NCBI RefSeq assembly: GCF_007752345.1
Contig: NZ_CP036299.1
Coordinates: 4,126,001 to 4,190,000 of the forward strand
DNA from: Planctopirus ephydatiae
Lineage (GTDB): Bacteria > Planctomycetota > Planctomycetia > Planctomycetales > Planctomycetaceae
Length of the DNA: 64,000 nt
Reading direction: 5' to 3'
Each line of letters begins with the position of its first letter. The first letter of the stretch is position 1. The position numbers were made by a program, and so were the translations under genes. The notes beneath the pieces are model-generated. The model did not search any database. It worked only from the letters and a program-made list of their open reading frames with translations, and had not been told where the DNA came from. This document shows, piece by piece, positions 40,050-48,731 of this stretch.

Positions 40050-40661
40050 CTACTTCGCACCCTGCTTTTGACTTTTCGCCAACTCATCAAGAACATCCTT
40101 GGCCGTTGTTCGCCCGCCGTGGCTGTCGCTCACTTTCGAGAAGGCAATCTTGCGGTCGCTATTGAGTACAAATGTCGCTGGATAGGCTGTTTCATTCGGG
40201 GCATTCCAGCGTAAGCCGTACTGTTTCGTAAACTGATAATCCGGATCGACGAGCAGCGTATAGTGCTCGGGAATCACACGCTCTCCGCGAAACTGCTTCG
40301 CCTTCTGGACAAGGCCACTTCCAGCACCAGGATAGACAAACACAACCTGCGCCCCGGTTGCCTGAAACTTCTCCTGCGACTTTAAAAAATCATTAACCTG
40401 CACATTGCACAACGGGCATTGATAGCCCGGAAAACCCCGCAGTACAACCAGTACGACCGGCCCCCGCTCAGCAATTGTCGAAAGTTTTGTCGTCCCCCCG
40501 TCAACATTCGCCAGTTCAAAATCAGGAGCGACTTCTCCCGACTTGGGAGGTGCTGCCGTTGCCACTGAGAACCAAAAGCCACTCATCGCTACGAGGAACA
40601 TGGGCATCAGCCATTCATATCGCAGACGCTGTTTAAAATTCGCGATGACCGTCTTAAGCAT
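40050..40661 (-). CDS. Exported AhpC/TSA-type redoxin
   Basis: The 203-residue product has a hydrophobic N-terminal segment (WLMPMFLVAMSGFWFSVATA) for export and a thioredoxin-fold peroxiredoxin domain: APDFELANVDGGTTKLSTIAERGPVVLVVLRGFPGYQCPLCNVQVNDFL with C82 and C85 (CPLC), then VVFVYPGAGSGLVQKAKQF and DPDYQFTKQYGLRW. The pattern fits thiol-disulfide reductase or peroxiredoxin-like proteins in the envelope. The start is supported by AAGGG at eight bases. Its neighbours are unrelated. Confidence 0.85.
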   Translation of the reverse strand: MLKTVIANFKQRLRYEWLMPMFLVAMSGFWFSVATAAPPKSGEVAPDFELANVDGGTTKLSTIAERGPVVLVVLRGFPGYQCPLCNVQVNDFLKSQEKFQATGAQVVFVYPGAGSGLVQKAKQFRGERVIPEHYTLLVDPDYQFTKQYGLRWNAPNETAYPATFVLNSDRKIAFSKVSDSHGGRTTAKDVLDELAKSQKQGAK

Positions 40662-40983
40662 TTTCTAATCCCTTCTCAAAGTGAATCGACTCTCCCCGCT
40701 GATCAGTCACTCAGACAAGTGCTCACCAGCAGTTCACAAACTCTGAGATACGACTCACGGCAACAAGTGACAGATTTTCCCGCAAACAGCAACTCACACG
40801 GAAGTTTCCCATCATCTTCCAGCAGCTTAAATAGAACGTCCGAGACCATGCTGAACATTCAACTTTCCAAGAAAATCAAGTCTCTCTACACTGCTTAGCA
40901 GCCTTCCATAAGGCCCGATTGATGATTTCACAACAGCGCCTGGGAGATCATGGGCAGGCCTCGTTAGACAGGGATTCTTTCCA
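40662..40983. other. Divergent intergenic region
   Basis: Separates the redoxin gene from the glycosyltransferase gene; no motif, repeat or small gene was convincing. Confidence 0.45.
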
Positions 40984-42003
40984 GTGAATGTCGCACTTCT
41001 AGGCCAGTGGCGGGACCGACCATCCTTTCGATTTCGCGCATTGCAGTATCTCCCCTACATCGAAGCTGCGGGCCATGCGGCCACGATCATCGAATTCTCG
41101 CCTCATCTGTGGGGTCGCCTTCGCCAATACTCACAACTGGCAAAGTTTGATTCTGTCTTCATCCAACAACGATTGCTCCACCCTTTCGAACTCGTCTGGC
41201 TCAAGCGCAATGCGAAACATCTCGTCTTCGATGTCGATGATGCGATTATGCGCAAAAGCGATGGCAGCCCCGATTCCCGCCGCATGTCGAGATTCCGCGC
41301 CATGTGTCGCTCGGCCGATCTCGTCATCTGTGGCAATCAGTTCCTTGCCGATGAAACCCGCGCACAAACACCAAAGCTGGAAATCATACCTACGACCATC
41401 GAGTTAAATCGCTATCCAGCTCTATCTGGTAAATACGAATCACTACTAAAAAAACCAGATTCATTATTAACCATTGGCTGGACAGGTTCGCGGGCCACAT
41501 GCCGCTACCTGAATGAGGTATTCCCTGCCATTGCTGAATTTCCGGGCCAGGTGCAGGTCAAACTCATTGCCGATGATCTCTCGAATTGCGATCTGAAACT
41601 TCTTAAAGACGTGCCATACGAATTCATTCGCTGGTCGCCCGAAACCGAAATTGCCGCTGCCACCACGTTTGATCTGGGAATCATGCCTCTCCCGGATCAG
41701 GAATTCACGCGCGGCAAATGCGGCTGCAAAGCTCTGCAATATATGGCTCTCGGCATCCCTGCCATTTGCAGCCCCGTGGGGATGAATGTCGATCTCATTG
41801 AACCGGGCAAGACGGGTTTTCTTGCTCGCACGGCTAACGAATGGCGTGAGGCCTTGCAGCAATTGATCGCCAGCCCGGAACTGCGTGAACAAGTCGGCAG
41901 AGCCGGCTATCGCGTGGTCAGTGAACAATTCGCCGCCTCAACCTGGGCACCCGCCTGGATGAATGCCGTCTTCCCCACGGCTCAATCCTCCACCCCCTCC
42001 TGA
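40984..42003 (+). CDS. Glycosyltransferase, GT-B type
   Basis: The 339-residue product starts at GTG with MNVALLGQWRDRPSFRFRALQYLPYIEAAGHAATII, an N-terminal GT-B Rossmann-like fold with an SxxxR-type acceptor region. The C-terminal half has LLTIGWTGSRATCRYLNEVFPAI, the FDLGIMPLPDQEFTRGKCGCKALQYMALGIPAICSPVGMNVDLIEPGKTGFLA donor-site segment with the family EX-like region, and REQVGRAGYRVVSEQFAASTWAPAWMNA. GT1/GT4 family membership is inferred; donor and acceptor are unknown. A 100-base polypyrimidine tract begins at its 3' end. Confidence 0.85.
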   Translation: MNVALLGQWRDRPSFRFRALQYLPYIEAAGHAATIIEFSPHLWGRLRQYSQLAKFDSVFIQQRLLHPFELVWLKRNAKHLVFDVDDAIMRKSDGSPDSRRMSRFRAMCRSADLVICGNQFLADETRAQTPKLEIIPTTIELNRYPALSGKYESLLKKPDSLLTIGWTGSRATCRYLNEVFPAIAEFPGQVQVKLIADDLSNCDLKLLKDVPYEFIRWSPETEIAAATTFDLGIMPLPDQEFTRGKCGCKALQYMALGIPAICSPVGMNVDLIEPGKTGFLARTANEWREALQQLIASPELREQVGRAGYRVVSEQFAASTWAPAWMNAVFPTAQSSTPS

Positions 42004-42092
42004 CTTCCTGACTTTATCCCTTCTCCCTTTCCCCTCTTTTCGCCTTCTTCCCTTCCTGCCTTCTTCCCTTCTCGCCTCCCACCTTCTCTCGT
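41986..42092 (+). repeat. Polypyrimidine tract
   Basis: From the last codons of the glycosyltransferase gene for about 100 bases the plus strand is almost only C and T, with repeated CTTCCC/CCTTCT words. Homopurine-homopyrimidine tracts can form triplex-like structures; a function is not shown here. Confidence 0.7.
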
Positions 42093-42180
42093 TCACTGCC
42101 AGTTTGGCAGCCAAAGCGTAGTCACAGGCCTTGGCAGTACCTTTTCTGGCAGCTGACCAACGCCAACCTGCAGCAGTAAA

Positions 42181-42213
42181 CTATTGATATTACGAATGTT
42201 ACATCAATATGAC
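42181..42213 (+). promoter_or_regulatory. Candidate groES promoter overlapped by a dyad
   Basis: TTGATA at 42184-42189 and TATGAC at 42208-42213 with an 18-base spacer resemble a sigma-70 promoter. The spacer and -35 sit inside an imperfect palindrome (42181-42193 against 42198-42210, ten of twelve arm positions paired). No CIRCE element is visible, so this may be a different heat-shock operator. Confidence 0.45.
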
Positions 42214-42323
42214 CCTGCTGGCATGGTTTTCGCTTCTCACTCGCTGCACACGGTGGCGTATCCCACCAGACTGACAGTCTGAACGTATCCAACTACTGAT
42301 TTTGACAGCGAGGAGTTCTCACG

Positions 42324-42638
42324 ATGGCCAAAAAGGCTGCCAAAGACGGCATCAAGCTGACCCCTCTCGGCGACCGTCTGGTGCTCAAACGAGCCGAAGC
42401 CGAAAAAAAGACCGCTGGCGGCATTGTGCTGCCCGATTCTGCCACCGATAAGCCACAGCGAGGCGAAGTCCTCTCCGTCGGCGAAGGGCATGTCAAGAAC
42501 AACGGTTACCGTGTCCCCCTCACTGTTAAAGTGGGCGACGAGGTGATCTTCAGTTCCTACGCCGGTGATGAATTCAAAGTTGGCGACGAAACCTACCTCC
42601 TCCTCCGCGAAAGCGACATCCTCGCCATCATCGCCTAG
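42324..42638 (+). CDS. groES: Co-chaperonin GroES
   Basis: GroES caps the GroEL ring during protein folding. The 104-residue product has [44 protein letters not shown], the mobile-loop region KTAGGIVLP, and [35 protein letters not shown], all family signatures. The N-terminal [11 protein letters not shown] extension is slightly basic. GAGGAG lies eight bases before the ATG. It lies 161 bases ahead of groEL in the usual order. Confidence 0.96.
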   Translation: MAKKAAKDGIKLTPLGDRLVLKRAEAEKKTAGGIVLPDSATDKPQRGEVLSVGEGHVKNNGYRVPLTVKVGDEVIFSSYAGDEFKVGDETYLLLRESDILAIIA

Positions 42639-42799
42639 GCAATGAATTTCGCTAACAATCCGGGGTGCTTGCAACATCCAGGGGTGCCACTGCTGGCTGG
42701 CCCAGCAGTACTCCTCTCTAAAGTCGATACAACCAAATTTGTCTCATCCGAGATGGCGGCACAACACCTTGACCCGCCCTCTTCATCAGGAGTTTCTCA

Positions 42800-44419
42800 A
42801 TGGCCAAGATTCTCGCATTTGATCAGGAAGCCCAGGAAGCGATGCGTCGCGGCGTCAGCAAGCTCGCCAAGGCCGTCCGCGTCACTCTCGGCCCACGCGG
42901 CCGCAACGTGATCATCGAAAAGAGCTTCGGCTCCCCCACCGTCACCAAGGACGGCGTCACCGTCGCCAAGGAAGTCGAACTATCAGACAAGTTCGAAGAC
43001 ATGGGCGCCCGCATGGTTCGCGAAGTCGCCTCCAAGACGAGCGACAACGCCGGTGACGGCACCACCACCGCCACCGTTCTCGCCGAAGCCATCTACGTCG
43101 AAGGCCTTAAGGCCGTCGTCGCCGGGGTCAATCCCCTCGACCTCAAGCGTGGCATGGATAAGGCCGTCGAGCAGATCGTCGGCAAGCTCAAGGCTGCCGC
43201 CGTTGAGTGCAAGAGCAAGAAGGCCATCGCCCAGGTCGGCACCGTCGCCGCTAATGGCGATACCGAGATCGGCGACATCCTCGCCAACGCCATGGAACAG
43301 GTCGGCAAGGACGGCGTCATCACCGTCGATGAAGGCAAGAGCCTCAAGACCGATTTCGAAGTCGTCGAAGGGATGCAGTTCGACCGCGGCTACCTCTCCC
43401 CCTACTTCGTCACCGATCCCCAGACGATGGAATGCGTCCTCGAAGACGCCTACATCCTGATCCACGAAAAGAAGATCAGCAGCATCAAGGATCTCGTACC
43501 CGTTCTGGAGAAGGTCGTCAACAGCGGCAAGCCACTCCTCATCGTTGCTGAAGAAGTCGACGGTGAAGCTCTCGCCACACTGGTGATCAACAAGCTCCGC
43601 GGCACCTTCAAGATTTCCGCCGTCAAGGCTCCCGGCTACGGCGACCGCCGCAAGGCCATGCTCCAGGATCTCGCGATCATGGTTGGCGGCCAGGCGATCT
43701 TCGAAGACCTCGGCATCCAGCTCGAAAACGTCCAGCTCTCCGATCTCGGCCGCGCCAAGCGGATCGTCATCGACAAGGACAACACCACCATCATCGAAGG
43801 GGCCGGCAAGGCTGCCGACGTCAAGAGCCGCATCGAGCAGATCCGTCGTGAACTGGCCAGTTCGACCAGCGATTACGACAAGGAAAAGCTCGAAGAACGC
43901 ATTGCCAAGCTCTCCGGCGGCGTGGCCCGCGTGAATGTCGGTGCTGCCACCGAAAGCGAAATGAAGGAAAAGAAGGCCCGCGTCGAAGACGCTCTGCACG
44001 CCACCCGCGCTGCTGTGGAAGAAGGCATTCTTCCCGGTGGTGGGGTCGCCCTGCTCCGCGCTTCGCTCGACCTCAAGCCCACTGGCCTGAACCATGATGA
44101 AACCGCTGGTTTCAACATCATCGTGCGGGCTTGCCGGGCACCTCTCACACAGATCTCGAACAACGCTGGCGTCGACGGCGCTGTGATCTGCGAGAAGGTT
44201 TCCGAGCTCAAGGGGAACATGGGCTACAACGCCGCCACCGGCGAGTACGAAGACCTCGTCAAGAGCGGCATCATCGACCCCGTAAAGGTGACCCGCACAG
44301 CTCTCCAGAACGCAGCCAGCGTCTCGACCCTGCTGCTGACCAGTGACTGCCTGATCGCCGAAAAGCCCAAGGCCGATGAAAAAGCCCACGGCGGCCACGG
44401 CGACCACGACATGTACTAA
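42800..44419 (+). CDS. groEL: Chaperonin GroEL
   Basis: GroEL folds proteins in an ATP-driven tetradecameric cage. The 539-residue product is full length: [39 protein letters not shown] with the nucleotide motif, [30 protein letters not shown], the [19 protein letters not shown] apical region, [23 protein letters not shown] and [10 protein letters not shown]. The C-terminus ends [10 protein letters not shown] rather than the usual GGM repeats, which suggests either a variant tail or one of several groEL paralogues. AGGAG lies seven bases before the ATG. Codon usage shows strong C/G third positions, consistent with high expression. A terminator follows. Confidence 0.97.
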   Translation: MAKILAFDQEAQEAMRRGVSKLAKAVRVTLGPRGRNVIIEKSFGSPTVTKDGVTVAKEVELSDKFEDMGARMVREVASKTSDNAGDGTTTATVLAEAIYVEGLKAVVAGVNPLDLKRGMDKAVEQIVGKLKAAAVECKSKKAIAQVGTVAANGDTEIGDILANAMEQVGKDGVITVDEGKSLKTDFEVVEGMQFDRGYLSPYFVTDPQTMECVLEDAYILIHEKKISSIKDLVPVLEKVVNSGKPLLIVAEEVDGEALATLVINKLRGTFKISAVKAPGYGDRRKAMLQDLAIMVGGQAIFEDLGIQLENVQLSDLGRAKRIVIDKDNTTIIEGAGKAADVKSRIEQIRRELASSTSDYDKEKLEERIAKLSGGVARVNVGAATESEMKEKKARVEDALHATRAAVEEGILPGGGVALLRASLDLKPTGLNHDETAGFNIIVRACRAPLTQISNNAGVDGAVICEKVSELKGNMGYNAATGEYEDLVKSGIIDPVKVTRTALQNAASVSTLLLTSDCLIAEKPKADEKAHGGHGDHDMY

Positions 44420-44449
44420 CCAGCCCCAAAGCTGATTCGGCTCCAAAAG

Positions 44450-44482
44450 AGAGGCTGCTGGTGAAAACCAGCAGCCTCTTTT
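44450..44482 (+). terminator. Rho-independent terminator after groEL
   Basis: AGAGGCTGCTGGT (44450-44462) pairs exactly with ACCAGCAGCCTCT (44467-44479) around a GAAA loop, followed by TTTT. It lies 30 bases after the groEL stop. Confidence 0.95.
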
Positions 44483-45278
44483 CGTTGATTCAGCCATTAC
44501 TGTATTTTGTAGGGCGTGCCAATGCACCACAACTTGCCCGCACCATCACCAGGTTCCGCTGAGCGAGAACAGTCATAAGAACCCTATTGCGAGAAGCCAC
44601 CTCGGAATTGACTCCAATCTTTTTGGTAAGTCTCAACCAAAGACCGATGGCATGGATGGATAACTATGCGAAAGCCAGAGCTTTGGCAGCCGTCGAAGGG
44701 CTGACCACCCAACCACACATCCTTGATAGAAACTTCCTTCATGTTTAAAGGATCGGTGGCAAGTACACTGGCATCAGGAAGGTAACTGGGCAGGGTGGCA
44801 TGGTCATTTTCCAGAATTCCCGTGCCATGCTCATAGCTTTGGATGAGCATGCCTCATTCACGTTTGAGATTGAGCCTCAAGAAAGCCACAGAGCATGCTT
44901 GCCCAAGGCCGCAAGCATGGCACGACTTTTCAATGAGAGAGATGTCGAAGATTCCCTCGCTGCCTCGTTCCCTTTGTCTTCTACTTCGATGTGCTCAGGT
45001 TCTTTTTTTTGGCGCTGCGTCGATTGCGGCCGGGATTTCGTCTTCTTCGCGAGGGAGCAGCAGCACTGGTTCGAAACGCTGAAGCCAGCGGGGATTGCCT
45101 GGGCAGCTCTTTTGCGACAGACTGACGAACAGCATCCAGCACGTGAGCATCCATGGTCGGTTCCAGAAAGAGTGGTGTGTAGTGACTCCACTTGCTGGCA
45201 CAAATCGTGTGCCGCCTGACGGATACTCTCATTCTTTATTCTTTTTTAAGCCTCTAATTGTAAGAGATATCGTCATCT
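44483..45278. other. Gap with a possible gene remnant and repeat copy A
   Basis: Between the groEL terminator and the FAD monooxygenase gene. The minus strand carries an 88-codon frame (44584-44850) with protein-like composition but no start or family, perhaps a remnant. From 44795 on it is occupied by family 1 repeat copy A and the ~280-bp block. Confidence 0.4.
44795..45215 (+). repeat. Family 1 palindromic repeat, copy A with ~280-bp block
   Basis: Two 26-base hairpins (CATGCTCAT...ATGAGCATG at 44826-44851; CATGCTTGC...GCAAGCATG at 44894-44919) are followed to about 45172 by sequence nearly identical to 46585-46865. On the minus strand part of the block reads like a gene end (RWLQRFEPVLLLPREEDEIP) in one frame. 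Copies B and C are at 46490 and 48465. Confidence 0.85.
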
Positions 45279-46436
45279 ATGAAAGTAATGATTATCGGGT
45301 CGGGAATTGCTGGACTCAGCGCGGCAATTGCATTGCGTAAAGCTGGTTTGCAAGTGGTCATATTCGAGAGAGCAGCTCAGCTGACCGAGGTTGGAGCTGG
45401 GATTAGTCTTTGGTCCAATGCCTTACGTGCACTCGACAAGATCGGAGCGGGTACAGTTATTCGCGAACAGGTAGAACCACTTCTCAGAAGCGAATTTCGT
45501 GGCAACGATGGCTTCCTTGTTGCTGCGTCGTTCCCTGCATCGAAGCTGGAGGCAACTCTAGGGCACCGACCAGTTATCGGGATGATACACCGCGCCGAAT
45601 TGGTCGAGTCACTCGCTGGGTGCTTGCCAAACGACGTAGCACGGTATGGCTACGAAGCGCTGGCACTTCGTGACACTGGCAAACAAGTTGAAGTAAAATT
45701 TACGAACGGCCATCACGAGGTTTCGGATTTGGTTATCGGAGCAGATGGAATTCACTCGAGAATCCGATCGTTGATCTTGGATTCCCCGCCACTCCGCTAT
45801 TCAGGCTATACATGTTTTCGTGGAGTCACGAAGTCACCGTCAAGTATTGAGCCGGGTTATCTAGGCGAATGGTGGGGGAGAGGATGTCGCGTTGGAATTA
45901 CTACACTACGCAATCATCGCGTATATTGGTGGGTGACAATAAACACGCCGCAGGGTCTTCGCATTGATGACAAGCGAAGTTGGCTATGCGATAAGTTTCG
46001 TCGCTGGGCAGAGCCCGTTCCAGAGCTGTTGTCTTCAACACCAGATGACGCATTAATTCAGAACGACATTATTGATCGTGTGCCTAACAAGAACTGGTAC
46101 CGAGGACGCTGCCTACTCATTGGAGACGCCGCTCATCCAACCACTCCAAATCTCGGTCAAGGAGGTTGCCTCGCGATCGAAGACGCTGCATGCTTGTACC
46201 ATCTATTCTCAAACTCATGGACTTTGGATGAGATCCTGCCAGCATTTGTGAAGCTGCGATACTCAAGAGCGGCTGCAATCAATCGCGATTCCAACCGGCT
46301 TGGAAGTATGGGGCAGTGGAGCAGCAAAGCAGCATGCTGGATGCGAGATGCAATTGTTAAACAGGCGATGCCAATCATCGGAGTCAATGAACTCCTGAAG
46401 CATGCGCGAAATGTTGATCGTTTTCTAGTTGAATAG
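45279..46436 (+). CDS. FAD-dependent monooxygenase (zeaxanthin-epoxidase/salicylate-hydroxylase type)
   Basis: Aromatic-ring or olefin hydroxylases of this group use FAD and NAD(P)H. The 385-residue product starts MKVMIIGSGIAGLSAAIALRKAGLQVVIFER with GxGxxG at 7-12 and the ER end of the ADP-binding fold, then VIGADGIHSRIR (DG motif), RGVTKSP with the tunnel region, and LIGDAAHPTTPNLGQGGCLAIEDA (GD motif). The C-terminal helices end LLKHARNVDRFLVE. The substrate is unknown. It is flanked by two near-identical repeat blocks in the same orientation, and its base composition looks lower in G+C than neighbouring core genes, pointing to acquisition. No transposase is nearby. Confidence 0.88.
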   Translation: MKVMIIGSGIAGLSAAIALRKAGLQVVIFERAAQLTEVGAGISLWSNALRALDKIGAGTVIREQVEPLLRSEFRGNDGFLVAASFPASKLEATLGHRPVIGMIHRAELVESLAGCLPNDVARYGYEALALRDTGKQVEVKFTNGHHEVSDLVIGADGIHSRIRSLILDSPPLRYSGYTCFRGVTKSPSSIEPGYLGEWWGRGCRVGITTLRNHRVYWWVTINTPQGLRIDDKRSWLCDKFRRWAEPVPELLSSTPDDALIQNDIIDRVPNKNWYRGRCLLIGDAAHPTTPNLGQGGCLAIEDAACLYHLFSNSWTLDEILPAFVKLRYSRAAAINRDSNRLGSMGQWSSKAACWMRDAIVKQAMPIIGVNELLKHARNVDRFLVE

Positions 46437-47007
46437 CTCGCAGGGTGGCCCCAGTTGAAATTCTGATTTCTACCGGGGTGGGCTGGCCGGCATGGTCAGT
46501 TTCCAGAGTTCCTGTGCCATGCTCATAGCTTTGGATGAGCATGGCCTACACATGTTTCGTTCCTCAAGTTTCGGGAACTCCACTGAGCATGCTTGCCCAA
46601 GGCCGCAAGCATGGCACGACTTTTCAACGAGAGAGATGTCGAACTTCCCTCGCTGCCTCGTTCCCTTTGCCTTCTACGTCGATGTGCTCAGGTTCTTTTT
46701 TTTGGCGCTGCGTCGACTGCGGTCGGGATTTCGTCTTCTTCGCGAGGGAGCAGCAGCACTGGTTCGAAACGCTGAAGCCAGCGGGGATTGCCTGGGCAGC
46801 TCTTTTGCGACAGACTGACAAACAGCATCCAGCACATGAGCATCCATGATCGGCTTCAAAAGAATGGGAGGGTGGTGCTTCCACTTCCTGGCGCAAGTCC
46901 TGTGCCATTTGCTGGGGGCTTCTATCTTTTAAATGTCTTTGCCAGCCTATTAAGATGACGTATCACAACTCCCTGCATAACTCGATAAGTTCCCGAAAGA
47001 ATCCATA
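46437..47007. other. Gap filled by repeat copy B
   Basis: Apart from the repeat at 46490-46906 the gap holds only the presumed promoter of the sulfatase gene; no convincing coding frame. Confidence 0.5.
46490..46906 (+). repeat. Family 1 palindromic repeat, copy B with ~280-bp block
   Basis: Hairpins at 46518-46543 and 46588-46613 match copy A. From 46585 to about 46865 the sequence is nearly identical to 44891-45172, with scattered substitutions (for example CACGTG against CACATG near the end). The spacer between the two hairpins differs from copies A and C. Confidence 0.85.
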
Positions 47008-48453
47008 ATGCAATATAGATCACTACTCAGCTCTATGGTCGTGCTTCTTGTCGCGATGCCCTCAATACACGCTGAAGACGCACGGAAACCACTGGATAAG
47101 CCCAACATCCTCGTTATCTTCGCCGACGACTGGGGCTGGGGTGACATGAGCCTGCATAAAAGCCCTTACTTGCGCACGCCGCACCTTGACAAGCTATTCA
47201 GCGAGGGAACGGAGTTCTACCAGTTCCATGTCAATTCGCCGGTCTGTTCTCCCAGTCGTGCAGCATTGTATACCGGACAGTTTCCCGGCCGTAACAAAGT
47301 CTTTTGGATCTACGAAAACGAGCGGAATAATCGCAAATACGGTCTCAATGACTGGCTAGATCCACAAATTGTCATGCTGCCTAGGCTGATGAAGAGTGCG
47401 GGCTATGTCACAGCGCACTATGGCAAATGGCATCTCGGCGACCCTGCACATGCTCCGACTCTGGATAGATACGGCATCGACGACGGTCGGTGCTGGAATG
47501 GCCCCCCACCCGCTGCCTGGGGACACGACGCCGTCTATCAACAAACAATTGATTTCATACGCGAACATAAGGATGTTCCCTTCTTCATGAACTTATGGAC
47601 TCGTGAACCGCACACACCTCATTGGTTACACAACGAAACGCTGGAACTTCCATGGATCAGGGCGCTTCCGGAAGACGAGCGGGTCTATGCTGCCGTTGTC
47701 TGGGAAGCCGACCAGTGGATCGGAAAAATCCTCAGTGTGCTCAAAGAACTTGATCTGGAAAAAAACACCATTGTCGTGTTCAGCAGCGACAACGGCCCGG
47801 AGGAGACCGGTCAAGACTCGGAATTGAACCGGATCATGAATACACGCAGTTTGCGGCAGACGCGAGTAGTGGACGGCAAGAGACAGCAGGTTTCGATCCC
47901 CATGAACGGCTATGGAACCTACTACAGCCGCGGAACGACGGGTGAGCAGAAGGGAAAGAAACGGAGTCTTTTCGGTGGCGGTGTCCGTACTCCCTTCGCC
48001 ATTCGCTGGCCCGGTCAAATCCCAGCGGGCCGAATCGACAAGACATCGGTTATCTCGGCAGTTGACATTCTTCCCACGTTATGTGCGATTGCTGGAGTAC
48101 CTTTGCCGGATGGTTACCAACCTGACGGAGAGAATATTCTTCCGGCTCTACTCGGAAAGGAATTCAAACGCAATAAGCCAATCGTTTGGGAGAATCACGT
48201 CACCAGTCAAGGAGATACCTGGCCGCAACTTGCCGTTGTCAAGGATGACTGGCGGCTGGTTATGACGAAAGATAGTAGTCGCATAGAACTCTTTAATATT
48301 TCTGATGACTGGGAAGAGAAGAGGAACTTAGCTATCAACTACCCAACAGTCGTAAATGAACTCAAAAGTATCGCTCTCGATTATAGTAAGTCTCTTCCCT
48401 CAATGGATAGCTTCGATGAGCGTCTTTGTGTGCCAAAGGCTTCGAAACCATAA
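47008..48453 (+). CDS. Exported type I sulfatase
   Basis: Sulfatases hydrolyse sulfate esters, and planctomycetes use them on algal polysaccharides. The 481-residue product has a signal peptide (SLLSSMVVLLVAMPSIHAEDA), metal residues in NILVIFADDWGWGDMS, and the CSPSR formylglycine motif at 80-84 (C80 becomes formylglycine). It also has GYVTAHYGKWHLG, the FSSDNGPE metal site and GGVRTPFAIRWPGQIPAG. The C-terminal strand domain ends at residue 481. The maturase is not in this window. It lies between repeat copies B and C with no partner gene. Substrate unknown. Confidence 0.93.
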   Translation: MQYRSLLSSMVVLLVAMPSIHAEDARKPLDKPNILVIFADDWGWGDMSLHKSPYLRTPHLDKLFSEGTEFYQFHVNSPVCSPSRAALYTGQFPGRNKVFWIYENERNNRKYGLNDWLDPQIVMLPRLMKSAGYVTAHYGKWHLGDPAHAPTLDRYGIDDGRCWNGPPPAAWGHDAVYQQTIDFIREHKDVPFFMNLWTREPHTPHWLHNETLELPWIRALPEDERVYAAVVWEADQWIGKILSVLKELDLEKNTIVVFSSDNGPEETGQDSELNRIMNTRSLRQTRVVDGKRQQVSIPMNGYGTYYSRGTTGEQKGKKRSLFGGGVRTPFAIRWPGQIPAGRIDKTSVISAVDILPTLCAIAGVPLPDGYQPDGENILPALLGKEFKRNKPIVWENHVTSQGDTWPQLAVVKDDWRLVMTKDSSRIELFNISDDWEEKRNLAINYPTVVNELKSIALDYSKSLPSMDSFDERLCVPKASKP

Positions 48454-48464
48454 AGGCTGGGTGG

Positions 48465-48600
48465 CATGGTCAGTCTCCGGAATTCCCGTGCCATGCTCAT
48501 AGCTCTGGATGAGCATGCTGGATTCACGTTTGAGATTGAGCCTCAAGAAAGCCAAAACACATGCTTGCTTAGAGCCGCAAGCATGGCACAATTCTTTGAG
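48465..48600 (+). repeat. Family 1 palindromic repeat, copy C
   Basis: Hairpins at 48492-48517 and 48560-48585 with the same spacer as copy A (CACGTTTGAGATTGAGCCTCAAGAAAGCC split by no gaps), but without the following ~280-bp block. It begins about 12 bases after the sulfatase stop. Confidence 0.85.
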
Positions 48601-48731
48601 AGGTTGTATTCACCAGCCTGCACCAAGCCACGTTCTTGTGGTCATTGCTCATTGAAACATTTTTTTGAGTGGTGGGTTGCGCAAAGCCTTAACCTCACCC
48701 TACTTGGCTACGATTGCCGACTTCACACCCG

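Noticed and set aside
42004-42323. CIRCE heat-shock operator upstream of groES
   Set aside because: No TTAGCACTC-type inverted repeat is present.
42983-44530. 515-codon open frame antisense to groEL
   Set aside because: A by-product of the strong third-position C/G bias of groEL; low-complexity Asp/Val/Gly-rich product with no fold.
44800-45219. Open frames of up to 139 codons across repeat copy A (and matching ones in copy B)
   Set aside because: They run through the palindromic modules, differ in frame between copies and encode no recognisable domain.
45279-46436. Composite transposon formed by the two direct repeats around the FAD monooxygenase gene
   Set aside because: No transposase, no terminal inverted repeats of an insertion sequence and no target duplication are visible.
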